Shown here piece by piece: positions 23,622 to 29,083 of a DNA stretch of 29,165 bases. Numbering within the stretch: position 1 is the first letter of the stretch; every line of letters begins with the position of its first letter. This stretch comes from Lachnospiraceae bacterium (GTDB lineage Bacteria > Bacillota > Clostridia > Lachnospirales > Lachnospiraceae): assembly GCA_015258065.1 (NCBI GenBank), contig JABZIZ010000025.1:1-29165 (forward strand), read 5' to 3'. The translations under genes were made by a program, and so were the position numbers. Under the pieces are notes generated by a model, which worked only from the letters and a program-made list of their open reading frames with translations, was not told the DNA's origin and searched no databases.

Positions 23622-24441
23622 ACACGCGGATGCAGTGCTTCACGTTCTGATAAACTCCCTCCACCATGCTGTCATTCAGGCGGTAGAAGTTATGACTTCC
23701 TTCGGTGGACAAATACTCCCTGGCATGCTCTGTCAGGGCATCTAAAGAGGCGGTTGCAATATTCACCTTGCGGATGCCGTTTGCAATACAGCGCCTGAAA
23801 TCTTCGTCCGTAATCCCGGAGCCACCATGCAGGACAAGAGGTTTGGGAACTGCTACTTGCAACTCTTTCAGTCTTGCAAAATTGAGTTTCGGTGTCCCTG
23901 TATAATGCCCGTGTGCATTGCCAATTGCCACCGCCAACGCATCGATATCCGCTTCCTTAGCAAAGCGCACCGCTTCTTTCACCTCCGTGTAAGCAATTTT
24001 CTCCACTTCATCGGTCGCCTCCGCGCCGCCGACACTCCCTAACTCCGCTTCTACCGACGCCCCGTAACGTCTGGCCATTTCCGCTGCCGCATTGGTCACC
24101 CTGATATTCTCCGAAAGCGGCAGTCTCGATCCGTCCATCATAATGGAGGTGAAGCCGTAAGACAGCGCCTCTTCGATTTTTTCCAGCGTCAGTCCATGGT
24201 CCAAATGCACACAGATCGGTACCGCTGCATCTTTCGCCGCCTGCACCATGAGAGGACCGATGTAGTCTAACGGCGTGTTCCTTAGCCTTCCTTCCGCAAT
24301 CTGGAGAATCACCGGCGTCTTCTCTTCCTGCGCCGCACGGATGGTCCCCATCACCATCTCCATATTGGCACAGGTAAAAGAACCTACGCCCCTCTCCTCT
24401 TTCTGCGCCTGCTCTAATAATTCCCTCAGCGTGGTCAGCAT
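23599..24441 (-). CDS. Class II ketose-bisphosphate aldolase (fructose/tagatose type)
   Basis: This is a 280-residue zinc-dependent aldolase that would split a ketose-1,6-bisphosphate or related ketose phosphate into two trioses. The zinc and catalytic residues are visible: CVHLDHG (His79, Asp81, His82), SVEAELG (Glu132/134 region), NAHGHY (His177/179 region) and LVLHGGSGI (His205). The sequence is closer to the GatY/KbaY/FbaA-like catabolic type than to a housekeeping long form. ATG at 24441 follows GGGGGGAAG. Its gene converges on and overlaps the GntR/LacI-type regulator by 23 bp and once stood divergent to the DeoR-type gene. I infer that it serves breakdown of the sugar imported by the adjacent transporter. 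Confidence 0.92.
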   Translation of the reverse strand: MLTTLRELLEQAQKEERGVGSFTCANMEMVMGTIRAAQEEKTPVILQIAEGRLRNTPLDYIGPLMVQAAKDAAVPICVHLDHGLTLEKIEEALSYGFTSIMMDGSRLPLSENIRVTNAAAEMARRYGASVEAELGSVGGAEATDEVEKIAYTEVKEAVRFAKEADIDALAVAIGNAHGHYTGTPKLNFARLKELQVAVPKPLVLHGGSGITDEDFRRCIANGIRKVNIATASLDALTEHAREYLSTEGSHNFYRLNDSMVEGVYQNVKHCIRVFNMGGEQ

Positions 24442-24474
24442 CTTCTTCCCCCCATCTGCGACTTTCCACTCCTA

Positions 24475-24502
24475 ATGTCATCTTTATGATGTCATCTTTG
24501 TG
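24475..24502. repeat. 14-bp tandem duplication in the aldolase leader
   Basis: ATGTCATCTTTATG (24475-24488) is followed at once by ATGTCATCTTTGTG (24489-24502), one base different, between the aldolase promoter and its start codon. Confidence 0.85.
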
Positions 24503-24515
24503 ATACTTCTATCAT

Positions 24516-24544
24516 AGTATAGGGTTTTTGACTTATTTCGTCAA
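24516..24544 (-). promoter_or_regulatory. Sigma-A-type promoter of the aldolase gene
   Basis: On the minus strand TTGACG (24539-24544) and TATACT (24516-24521) stand 17 bp apart. The -35 box is the first element of the left 79-bp direct repeat. Confidence 0.75.
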
Positions 24545-24612
24545 TATTTTGAGCAATTTATTATTGTGTTTTGGTTATATTTATGTGGAGCTCGTCGAGA
24601 TCGGCTTGATTT
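24534..24612 (+). repeat. 79-bp direct repeat, left copy, flanking the toxin-antitoxin module
   Basis: This AT-rich segment matches 25511-25589 at 72 of 79 positions with no indel. All seven differences are transitions. It contains the aldolase -35 box at its left end. Its right end has TTGATT, but no -10 box follows it here. Confidence 0.95.
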
Positions 24613-24636
24613 GTGACTAGAGCGCTTAAAACCAAG

Positions 24637-25014
24637 TCAAATCTGATGATCCAGTATCCAATTCAGCAGTTGGTTAAACGAAAGGTTTCCTGCGGCGACT
24701 TGCAAAAATGTATCCGACAATTCTTTTTGTGTATATCTAAGTTCAATCCGATTCAGCGCAAGGAAAACAATCATTGCGTGTGCTCCGATCCGCTTATTTC
24801 CATCTAGGAAGGCATGATTCTTTGTCAGTCCCATGCCAAGACGTGCAGCCTTTTGTTGAATTGAAGGGTATACCTCCATATCCTCGAAAGACTGAAAAGG
24901 TGCGCAAAGAGCCGACTCCAACAATCTCTCATCTCTCACCCCTGCGGAACCTCCCGTTTCTGCGATTAGCTGCGCGTGTAAAAGAAGAATCTGCTCCTTG
25001 GAGAGAACGATCAT
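24637..25014 (-). CDS. doc: Doc-family (Fic fold) death-on-curing toxin
   Basis: This is a 125-residue toxin of the Doc/Fic family. Phage P1 Doc phosphorylates and inactivates EF-Tu. The active-site motif reads HAFLDGNKR (His67, Asp71, Asn73, Lys74, Arg75), which fits the Doc consensus HxFxDxNKR except for Gly in place of the usual Ala. The N-terminal part IVLSKEQILLLHAQLIAETGG, then RDERLLESALCAPFQSF, is standard for the chromosomal Doc group. ATG overlaps the antitoxin stop by 4 bp (ATGA), so the two are coupled with antitoxin first. All key residues are present, so it is probably active. The pair sits between 79-bp direct repeats. Confidence 0.93.
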   Translation of the reverse strand: MIVLSKEQILLLHAQLIAETGGSAGVRDERLLESALCAPFQSFEDMEVYPSIQQKAARLGMGLTKNHAFLDGNKRIGAHAMIVFLALNRIELRYTQKELSDTFLQVAAGNLSFNQLLNWILDHQI

Positions 25015-25253
25015 TTAGCAAGCTCCTCATAGGCTTCACGATTCTGATCAATGAGCCTCTTTGACAAGGCAAGAATATCCTGGTCTGACGCAAGCTGCTC
25101 TCTCTCTGCCTGATGAAACTCAACCAAAAGATACCGGGGAGAATTGTTTTTAAGAATCACAACAGCACCCTTCTCATCGACCATGCGAGCAACCTTAGAA
25201 AAATTCTGATTCGCTTCCGTAATAGAAACCAAGTTCTCCGTATTCACTGTCAT
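25011..25253 (-). CDS. phd: Phd/YefM-family antitoxin
   Basis: This 80-residue antitoxin pairs with Doc. The N-terminal DNA-binding and dimer part reads MTVNTENLVSITEANQNFSKVARMVDEKGAVVILKNNSPRYLLVEF, the Phd/YefM signature. The C-terminal tail (LALSKRLIDQNREAYEELAK) would wrap the toxin's active site. The frame is open to a further ATG at 25298, but the ATG at 25253 has AGGAGGG nine bases upstream and the family start, so I chose it. Autoregulation is likely: a perfect 20-bp palindrome overlaps the -35 box of its promoter. Confidence 0.92.
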   Translation of the reverse strand: MTVNTENLVSITEANQNFSKVARMVDEKGAVVILKNNSPRYLLVEFHQAEREQLASDQDILALSKRLIDQNREAYEELAK

Positions 25254-25326
25254 TGCTAAATACCCTCCTGTGCATGGATAATAGGACATAACCATCAAAA
25301 ACGACCTCCATCAATGCAAGCTGACA

Positions 25327-25339
25327 TGAATTGCATTCA
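25327..25339. promoter_or_regulatory. Secondary operator-like inverted repeat in the phd leader
   Basis: TGAAT and ATTCA flank a 3-bp centre. The arms resemble the centre of the larger palindrome (TTGAATTCAA) about 60 bp away, so this may be a weaker antitoxin site within the transcribed leader. Confidence 0.35.
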
Positions 25340-25365
25340 GATGCCTTCGACACCGTTATCCAATA

Positions 25366-25394
25366 ATTATAGATAATTTCTAGGTTGAATTCAA
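25366..25394 (-). promoter_or_regulatory. Promoter of the phd-doc operon
   Basis: On the minus strand TTGAAT (25389-25394) and a consensus TATAAT (25366-25371) are separated by 17 bp. The -35 box lies in the middle of the palindrome. The leader to phd is about 105 nt. Confidence 0.8.
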
Positions 25395-25399
25395 CCTAG
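25380..25399. promoter_or_regulatory. Perfect 20-bp palindrome, probable toxin-antitoxin operator
   Basis: CTAGGTTGAATTCAACCTAG is fully self-complementary and covers the -35 box of the phd promoter. Binding there by the Phd or Phd-Doc complex would block RNA polymerase, the usual mode for this family. Confidence 0.75.
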
Positions 25400-25510
25400 T
25401 TTAAGCGTTTGGATCGCTCTAAATCCAAGAATCAGATATTCGATCCCACGTATCTATTGATTTATCCGAGTATAGTTCTAAAAGCATTTTTATACCATCG
25501 GGTGCTTGCG

Positions 25511-25589
25511 TATTTCGTCAATATTTTGAGCAATTTATTATTGTATTTTGGTTGTGTTTATGCGGAATTCGTCGAGATTGGCTTGATTT
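25511..25589 (+). repeat. 79-bp direct repeat, right copy, next to the DeoR-type gene
   Basis: This is the partner of 24534-24612 (72/79 identical). Its right end holds the -35 box TTGATT of the DeoR-type promoter. The aldolase-type -35 box at its left end has no matching -10 box here. Confidence 0.95.
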
Positions 25590-25611
25590 TTGGAGAGCCT
25601 TTCGGTAGAAT
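25583..25611 (+). promoter_or_regulatory. Promoter of the DeoR-type regulator, possibly leaderless
   Basis: TTGATT (25583-25588) and TAGAAT (25606-25611) are 17 bp apart. The start codon follows the -10 box after only 7 nt, so transcription would begin at or next to the A of ATG. Confidence 0.6.
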
Positions 25612-25618
25612 AAAAGCT

Positions 25619-26392
25619 ATGAAAGAGAAAAGAATTTCCCAATTAGAAGAGTATATCCGCAAGAATGAAGTGGTCACAATTGAGGAACTTTGTGATACTT
25701 TTCAGGTTTCCGTGAACACGATTCGAAGAGATTTGAATCAGCTGAGCGATAAGGGCATCATCACGAAGATTTACGGAGGCGCCAGAAGCGCAGAAGTCAC
25801 AGAAAGTACCGGCGCACTGCTTCCCTATCCGGAACGATTTACGCAGCATTCCGAGGAAAAGGCCCGTATTGCCAGAGCGTCATCGAAGCTGGTTCATGAG
25901 AACGATACGATCTTCTTGGATACCGGAACCTCTACCGTCCCTGTGCTGGGCTTTTTATCCCATCTGAATCATATCACCGTCATCACCAACAGCATCTATG
26001 TACTGCAGAGCAGCATCAATTATCCGCAGTTCACCACGATTGCGCTGCCGGGTGTTGTCAAGCCCAAGGCCGCTTCCCTCGTGGGGGAACAGTGCCTGTC
26101 GGCGATTCAAATCTATCATATCAACAAGGCTTTCTTTGCCTGCACTTCCTTTTCCCTGGAAGCAGGGGCAAGCAACGCCTCTCCGGAGGAATATGCCGTC
26201 AAGCAGGCGGTGCTACAGAATAGCAGCGAGCATATCCTGCTGGTAGACAGCAGCAAATTTGACCGTTCCTCTCTCCTTACCTATGCAAAGCCCGATGCTT
26301 TTCAGCACATTATTACCGACAAAAAACCGGACGACAGGTATCTTCGTTATTTCAAAGAACATGGCATCCGGCTCCTTGTAGAGGATTCCTGA
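25619..26392 (+). CDS. DeoR/GlpR-family transcriptional regulator
   Basis: This 257-residue sugar-responsive repressor has a DeoR winged helix at residues about 1-57 (MKEKRISQLEEYIRKNEVVTIEELCDTFQVSVNTIRRDLNQL, with GGAR closing the wing). The DeoRC sensor domain carries IFLDTGTSTVPVL, VVKPKAASLVGEQC, ACTSFSLEAGASNASPEEYAVKQAVL and LLVDSSKFDRSSLL, the phosphosugar-binding pattern. The frame is open upstream to 25409, but those 70 codons cross the 79-bp repeat and the promoter and have no family similarity. The ATG at 25619 gives the normal start; no RBS stands close to it. Its target is probably the divergent aldolase gene, from which it is now separated by the toxin-antitoxin insert. Confidence 0.93.
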   Translation: MKEKRISQLEEYIRKNEVVTIEELCDTFQVSVNTIRRDLNQLSDKGIITKIYGGARSAEVTESTGALLPYPERFTQHSEEKARIARASSKLVHENDTIFLDTGTSTVPVLGFLSHLNHITVITNSIYVLQSSINYPQFTTIALPGVVKPKAASLVGEQCLSAIQIYHINKAFFACTSFSLEAGASNASPEEYAVKQAVLQNSSEHILLVDSSKFDRSSLLTYAKPDAFQHIITDKKPDDRYLRYFKEHGIRLLVEDS

Positions 26393-26640
26393 GTCAGGTC
26401 AAATGGATCTTCTTCCGTTATGGTTTCAGCAAAGTAGTGTTTGAACTTCACCATTTCATCAGGCAGCACCCTGTGAATCTTCCCTCAGCTTTCATTTGTA
26501 CACTGTCTCCGCTCTATGTGAAACTATTGTGGCTACTTGTCTGTATATCTCTGTATCCCGGGCACTATGTCCCTGTGCTCAAGCAGGCTCTTACACTCAG
26601 GGCAGATGCATTCTTCTGTCCTTGCAACGAGAAGACGGAT
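26393..26640. other. Stretch without a recognisable gene
   Basis: No ORF with family similarity was found here. The plus frame that leads into the EAL remnant begins here but looks random before codon 68. A short minus-strand stretch near 26400-26480 reads like protein (LPDEMVKFKHYFAETITEED) but is bounded by a stop and has no RBS; it may be a gene scrap of unknown origin. Confidence 0.5.
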
Positions 26641-26802
26641 AGACTGGTAAGCGGTTTAGTACCTTTGCTCAAAGACGACGGTTTCGTAGCGCTTGTAGAG
26701 GGTGTTGAGAATATGGACCAACATGAATACAGCGTTCATGTCGGATTTGATTACATTCATGGATTCCAGTGGGCGAAGCCGATGCCGATTGATGAACTTT
26801 AA
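26641..26802 (+). pseudogene. C-terminal remnant of an EAL-domain (c-di-GMP phosphodiesterase) protein
   Basis: The last 53 codons read LVSGLVPLLKDDGFVALVEGVENMDQ, then GFDYIHGFQWAKPMPIDEL and stop. This is the C-terminal end of an EAL domain, with the late EGVE motif and the QGF/AKPMP region. The catalytic ExL and the other metal-binding motifs upstream are gone. The frame stays open back to an ATG at 26437, but those earlier codons do not resemble EAL, so the gene was truncated by a rearrangement. It ends 18 bp before the GGDEF gene, which suggests the two once formed an operon or a related pair. Confidence 0.78.
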
Positions 26803-26820
26803 CGGAAAGGACACACCCGT

Positions 26821-27894
26821 ATGTACATCCAGACGATGGCAGACTTGATACAACTGAATTTTTTGCCCGTCGTAGCCACATTGTTCATGGGGTTCTTTTT
26901 AGTGATCAATAAGAAGTACGAGCCAACGCTTACGGCTTTATTCAAGGCTATGTTCTTCTTATTGATTGTACTGATAATAACCGATAACACGGATTATTAC
27001 ATGTATGACGCAGGTTCAACGTATATATTGCACCAGGCGATTGCAGTCATAGGTTTCAATGTGAGGATACTCATATTGCTACGACTTGTAACGATAATGG
27101 ATCACAATATTACCGGCAGAATCAGAAAGGTAGCTGTGCTACCCATGGTTCTGAATTTTTGTATCTTGATGCTGTCATTTAAGACTCATTTGGTATTCTG
27201 GTATGACGAGAGTGGAGTATACCAGAGAGGTCCGCTTGGATATTCGTCTCATATAGCAATGGCAGCGTATCTTATATATGGCATTTTTCTGGCACGCGCG
27301 GCATCCCGAAAAGGCCAGAAAAATGAGTGCTACATCATTGCCATTGAAGAGATTCTCTGTGTGTTTGGTACACTGGCAGAGTTAAATTACAACGTCAGGG
27401 GAATCCTGATTGGTGTAATTGCACTCAACATTACATTTTATTATCTGTACTTGCATATCTGTAAGTTCTATACGGACCCCCTTACAGGGGCACTTAACCG
27501 TGCAAGCTTTTATGCAGACATGCAGCAATATGCAGCAAAAATTACAGCCATTTACAGTATCGACTTAAATGGCCTAAAACAAGCCAACGATACGCAGGGA
27601 CATCAGGCAGGCGATGCGCTTTTGAAGAATACGACTACATTGCTGCAGAAAGCATTGTTACCACATTGTTATCTGTATCGAACAGGCGGCGATGAGTTTG
27701 TTATCCTATGCATTGGCCTTGGTCGTATGCAGATCGGACAGATGACCAGTAGACTGTTTGATGCTCAAAAGAAAGGTTGCAACTTTGCGTTTGGAATGTC
27801 TGAACTTGTGGAGAACCCACATAAGACTTTCAAACTTGCAGATGACGCAATGTACTTAAACAAATGTAATATGAAAGCCCGCAGGGCACAGTAA
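26821..27894 (+). CDS. Membrane GGDEF-domain protein (putative diguanylate cyclase)
   Basis: This 357-residue protein has an N-terminal sensor with about six hydrophobic segments (residues about 13-212) and a C-terminal GGDEF domain from about 218. Conserved points are DPLTGALNRASF, YSIDLNGLKQANDTQGHQAGDALL and the intact catalytic motif RTGGDEFVIL (Gly289-Phe293), then KLADDAMYLNK. No RxxD inhibitory site precedes GGDEF, so product inhibition through that site is unlikely. The first helices and an external loop (FKTHLVFWYDESGVYQRGPLG) may bind a ligand. ATG follows GGAAAGG. It should make c-di-GMP from two GTP. Base composition is more AT-rich than in the left half of the window, consistent with an accessory origin. 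Confidence 0.9.
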   Translation: MYIQTMADLIQLNFLPVVATLFMGFFLVINKKYEPTLTALFKAMFFLLIVLIITDNTDYYMYDAGSTYILHQAIAVIGFNVRILILLRLVTIMDHNITGRIRKVAVLPMVLNFCILMLSFKTHLVFWYDESGVYQRGPLGYSSHIAMAAYLIYGIFLARAASRKGQKNECYIIAIEEILCVFGTLAELNYNVRGILIGVIALNITFYYLYLHICKFYTDPLTGALNRASFYADMQQYAAKITAIYSIDLNGLKQANDTQGHQAGDALLKNTTTLLQKALLPHCYLYRTGGDEFVILCIGLGRMQIGQMTSRLFDAQKKGCNFAFGMSELVENPHKTFKLADDAMYLNKCNMKARRAQ

Positions 27895-27989
27895 GCAAAA
27901 AAATTCCCCACCGGCTCAATTGTATATCCGTAGTCGAGTCTTTCTCAATATCGAATACAAGGATTGTAAATGCCTTAGCAATGGACATC

Positions 27990-28113
27990 CTGCCCGTAAC
28001 CTGTTCATTGATATCCACCCTAACGACGTCCACCCTTGCCTTCGGCTATGTCCTTCCCACTACCGGGCGGACCCCGACTTGCACCGGTTAGAAACGTGCG
28101 CCGCTGGGCGCAC
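27990..28113 (-). mobile_element. Group II intron 5' fragment (class C-like), copy A
   Basis: On the minus strand it starts GTGCGCCCAGCGGCGCAC, a typical group II 5' end (GUGCG). It continues CGTTTCTAACCGGTGCAAG, TCCGCCCGGTAGTGGGAAGG, and ACATAGCCGAAGGCAAGGGTG, like domain I of bacterial group II introns. The 5' end (28113) lies 9 nt after a strong hairpin, which is the target preference of class C introns. No reverse transcriptase and no domain V/VI were seen before the GGDEF gene, so only the 5' part remains. The inner boundary near 27990 is a guess. Confidence 0.6.
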
Positions 28114-28122
28114 AAGCAGAGC

Positions 28123-28164
28123 AGGAGCCCACAAATGGCTTGGTTAAGCCGTTTGTGGGCTCCT
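28123..28164 (-). terminator. 19-bp terminator-like hairpin closing the small-ORF array
   Basis: AGGAGCCCACAAA pairs with TTTGTGGGCTCCT, continued inward by one G-T pair and GGCTT/AAGCC around a GGTT loop. On the minus strand it follows the 27-codon ORF by 43 bp. The T-tract is weak (GCTCTGCTT), perhaps because the intron entered there. Confidence 0.8.
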
Positions 28165-28207
28165 CACACTTAATCAACTGTCAAACTCGGGATTATCTAC
28201 TAAACAG

Positions 28208-28291
28208 TTATAGCGGTTTTATTTTCATAATTATCGCAACCAAGATCATAAAAATCAGCAGGATTATGCCAATTATTTTAAGAACTTTCAT
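28208..28291 (-). CDS. Very small membrane peptide (27 aa)
   Basis: The ATG at 28291 overlaps the stop of the preceding small ORF (ATGA). The peptide starts MKVLKIIGIILLIFMILVAI and ends in Lys-Ile-Lys-Pro-Leu, giving one transmembrane segment flanked by lysines. It resembles no named family that I can assert. In form it could be a small membrane regulator, a type I toxin-like peptide or a secreted hydrophobic peptide. Its translation would depend on coupling, since its own RBS (GGTGAT) is weak. A terminator-like hairpin follows. Confidence 0.55.
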   Translation of the reverse strand: MKVLKIIGIILLIFMILVAIIMKIKPL

Positions 28292-28356
28292 AAGATCACC
28301 ACGCATTTCCAAGTGTTAGATGGGTAAGAAAACTGCGGTTGAATTTTCTGGTCCAT
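28288..28356 (-). CDS. Very small ORF (22 aa) with a perfect ribosome binding site
   Basis: GGAGGTGAT, a near-perfect anti-16S match, stands five to seven bases before the ATG at 28356. The product starts MDQKIQPQFSYPSNTW, then has a Cys and a short hydrophobic end. The stop TGA shares bases with the start of the next small ORF. It may be a leader peptide serving to load ribosomes onto the downstream membrane peptide, or a real small protein. Confidence 0.5.
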   Translation of the reverse strand: MDQKIQPQFSYPSNTWKCVVIL

Positions 28357-28361
28357 GGGAA

Positions 28362-28433
28362 TCACCTCCATTTCTTAACAAGAAAATCATACACAAAATT
28401 CCGGCTATTGTCACCATGCACCGGATCCATCAT
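28362..28433 (-). pseudogene. Truncated third copy of the array family (23 codons)
   Basis: After ACAGGAGAATATCC the frame begins MMDPVHGD, matching MIEPVHGN of the full copy, including its RBS region. It then diverges and stops after 23 codons. The stop TGA lies in the GGAGGTGA ribosome binding site of the next small ORF. I read it as a paralogue that lost all but its first codons by deletion. Confidence 0.6.
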
Positions 28434-28452
28434 GGATATTCTCCTGTCGGAA

Positions 28453-29064
28453 TCAGACCAAATCATTCGTCCGTTTCTGCCATTTCTCCAAAAATCCGGT
28501 TAATGATTTTACATCCAACCCTTGTGCAAACGTCACTGCATTTGCGCAGTAGTCCTTGGCTATTTTTTTCAACAAATCCGTCCAATTCGCCTTCTGCAAT
28601 ACTTGTTCCGGATCATCAAAATCGATTCCTCCGTATCCATTGTCCCATGCATTTCTGGCATACACTGTCATTCTTTCGTAACTGCCAAAGGTTCCTCTTT
28701 CGGTCAGTCCCTGATCATCGGTATAACTGCAGAGAGCAAACATTTCCAGTTGTGACGCATTCGCAGGATTGACGCGCTTTACATGCACATCGTAGGCTCC
28801 GGATGCCTTTCCATAAGCGACACTGACTCGAATCACCGGGTCTTCTTCCGTTGAGCTGTCCGCATAAGCTGCACTCATACTATAAGACATTATGTCGCTG
28901 TAGGGAATTGTTGCAAAACCGATATCCCTTCCCACATCTTTTGATGTTGAAATTTCTGCAGCCGACGTAATTTTTTCAAAAAAAGCATCTGTCTTTCTAT
29001 CTCCGGTCTTCTTGTATGCCGGCTTCTGGTAAGAATACATGTTGCCATGTACCGGTTCAATCAT
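28453..29064 (-). CDS. Unidentified small protein of a tandem paralogue array (203 aa)
   Basis: I do not recognise the family with certainty; it resembles uncharacterised proteins of Lachnospiraceae. The start MIEPVHGNMYSYQKPAYKK follows AGGAGG at good spacing. The frame is open eleven codons further, but that extension overlaps the stop of the upstream copy. No signal peptide or membrane segment is visible. Visible motifs are EDPVIRVSVAYGKASGAYDVHVKRVNPANASQLEMFALCSY, DDQGLTERGTFGSYERMTVYARNAW and a C-terminal FLEKWQKRTND. The middle reads like a beta-rich domain with a conserved acidic and aromatic pattern. The end of another copy lies just upstream and a stub of a third lies downstream, so the gene is part of a tandem family. 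Confidence 0.75.
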   Translation of the reverse strand: MIEPVHGNMYSYQKPAYKKTGDRKTDAFFEKITSAAEISTSKDVGRDIGFATIPYSDIMSYSMSAAYADSSTEEDPVIRVSVAYGKASGAYDVHVKRVNPANASQLEMFALCSYTDDQGLTERGTFGSYERMTVYARNAWDNGYGGIDFDDPEQVLQKANWTDLLKKIAKDYCANAVTFAQGLDVKSLTGFLEKWQKRTNDLV

Positions 29065-29083
29065 GAATATCCTCCTGTCGGAA

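Noticed and set aside
25409..25618. Longer N-terminus for the DeoR-type regulator
   Set aside because: It would translate the 79-bp repeat and the promoter; the family start is at 25619.
27830..28033. Minus-strand frame of 67 codons beginning MDVVRVDINEQVTGRMS
   Set aside because: It overlaps the intron fragment and the antisense of the GGDEF gene end, and has no RBS. The protein-like look may come from a decayed gene, but I cannot support a call.
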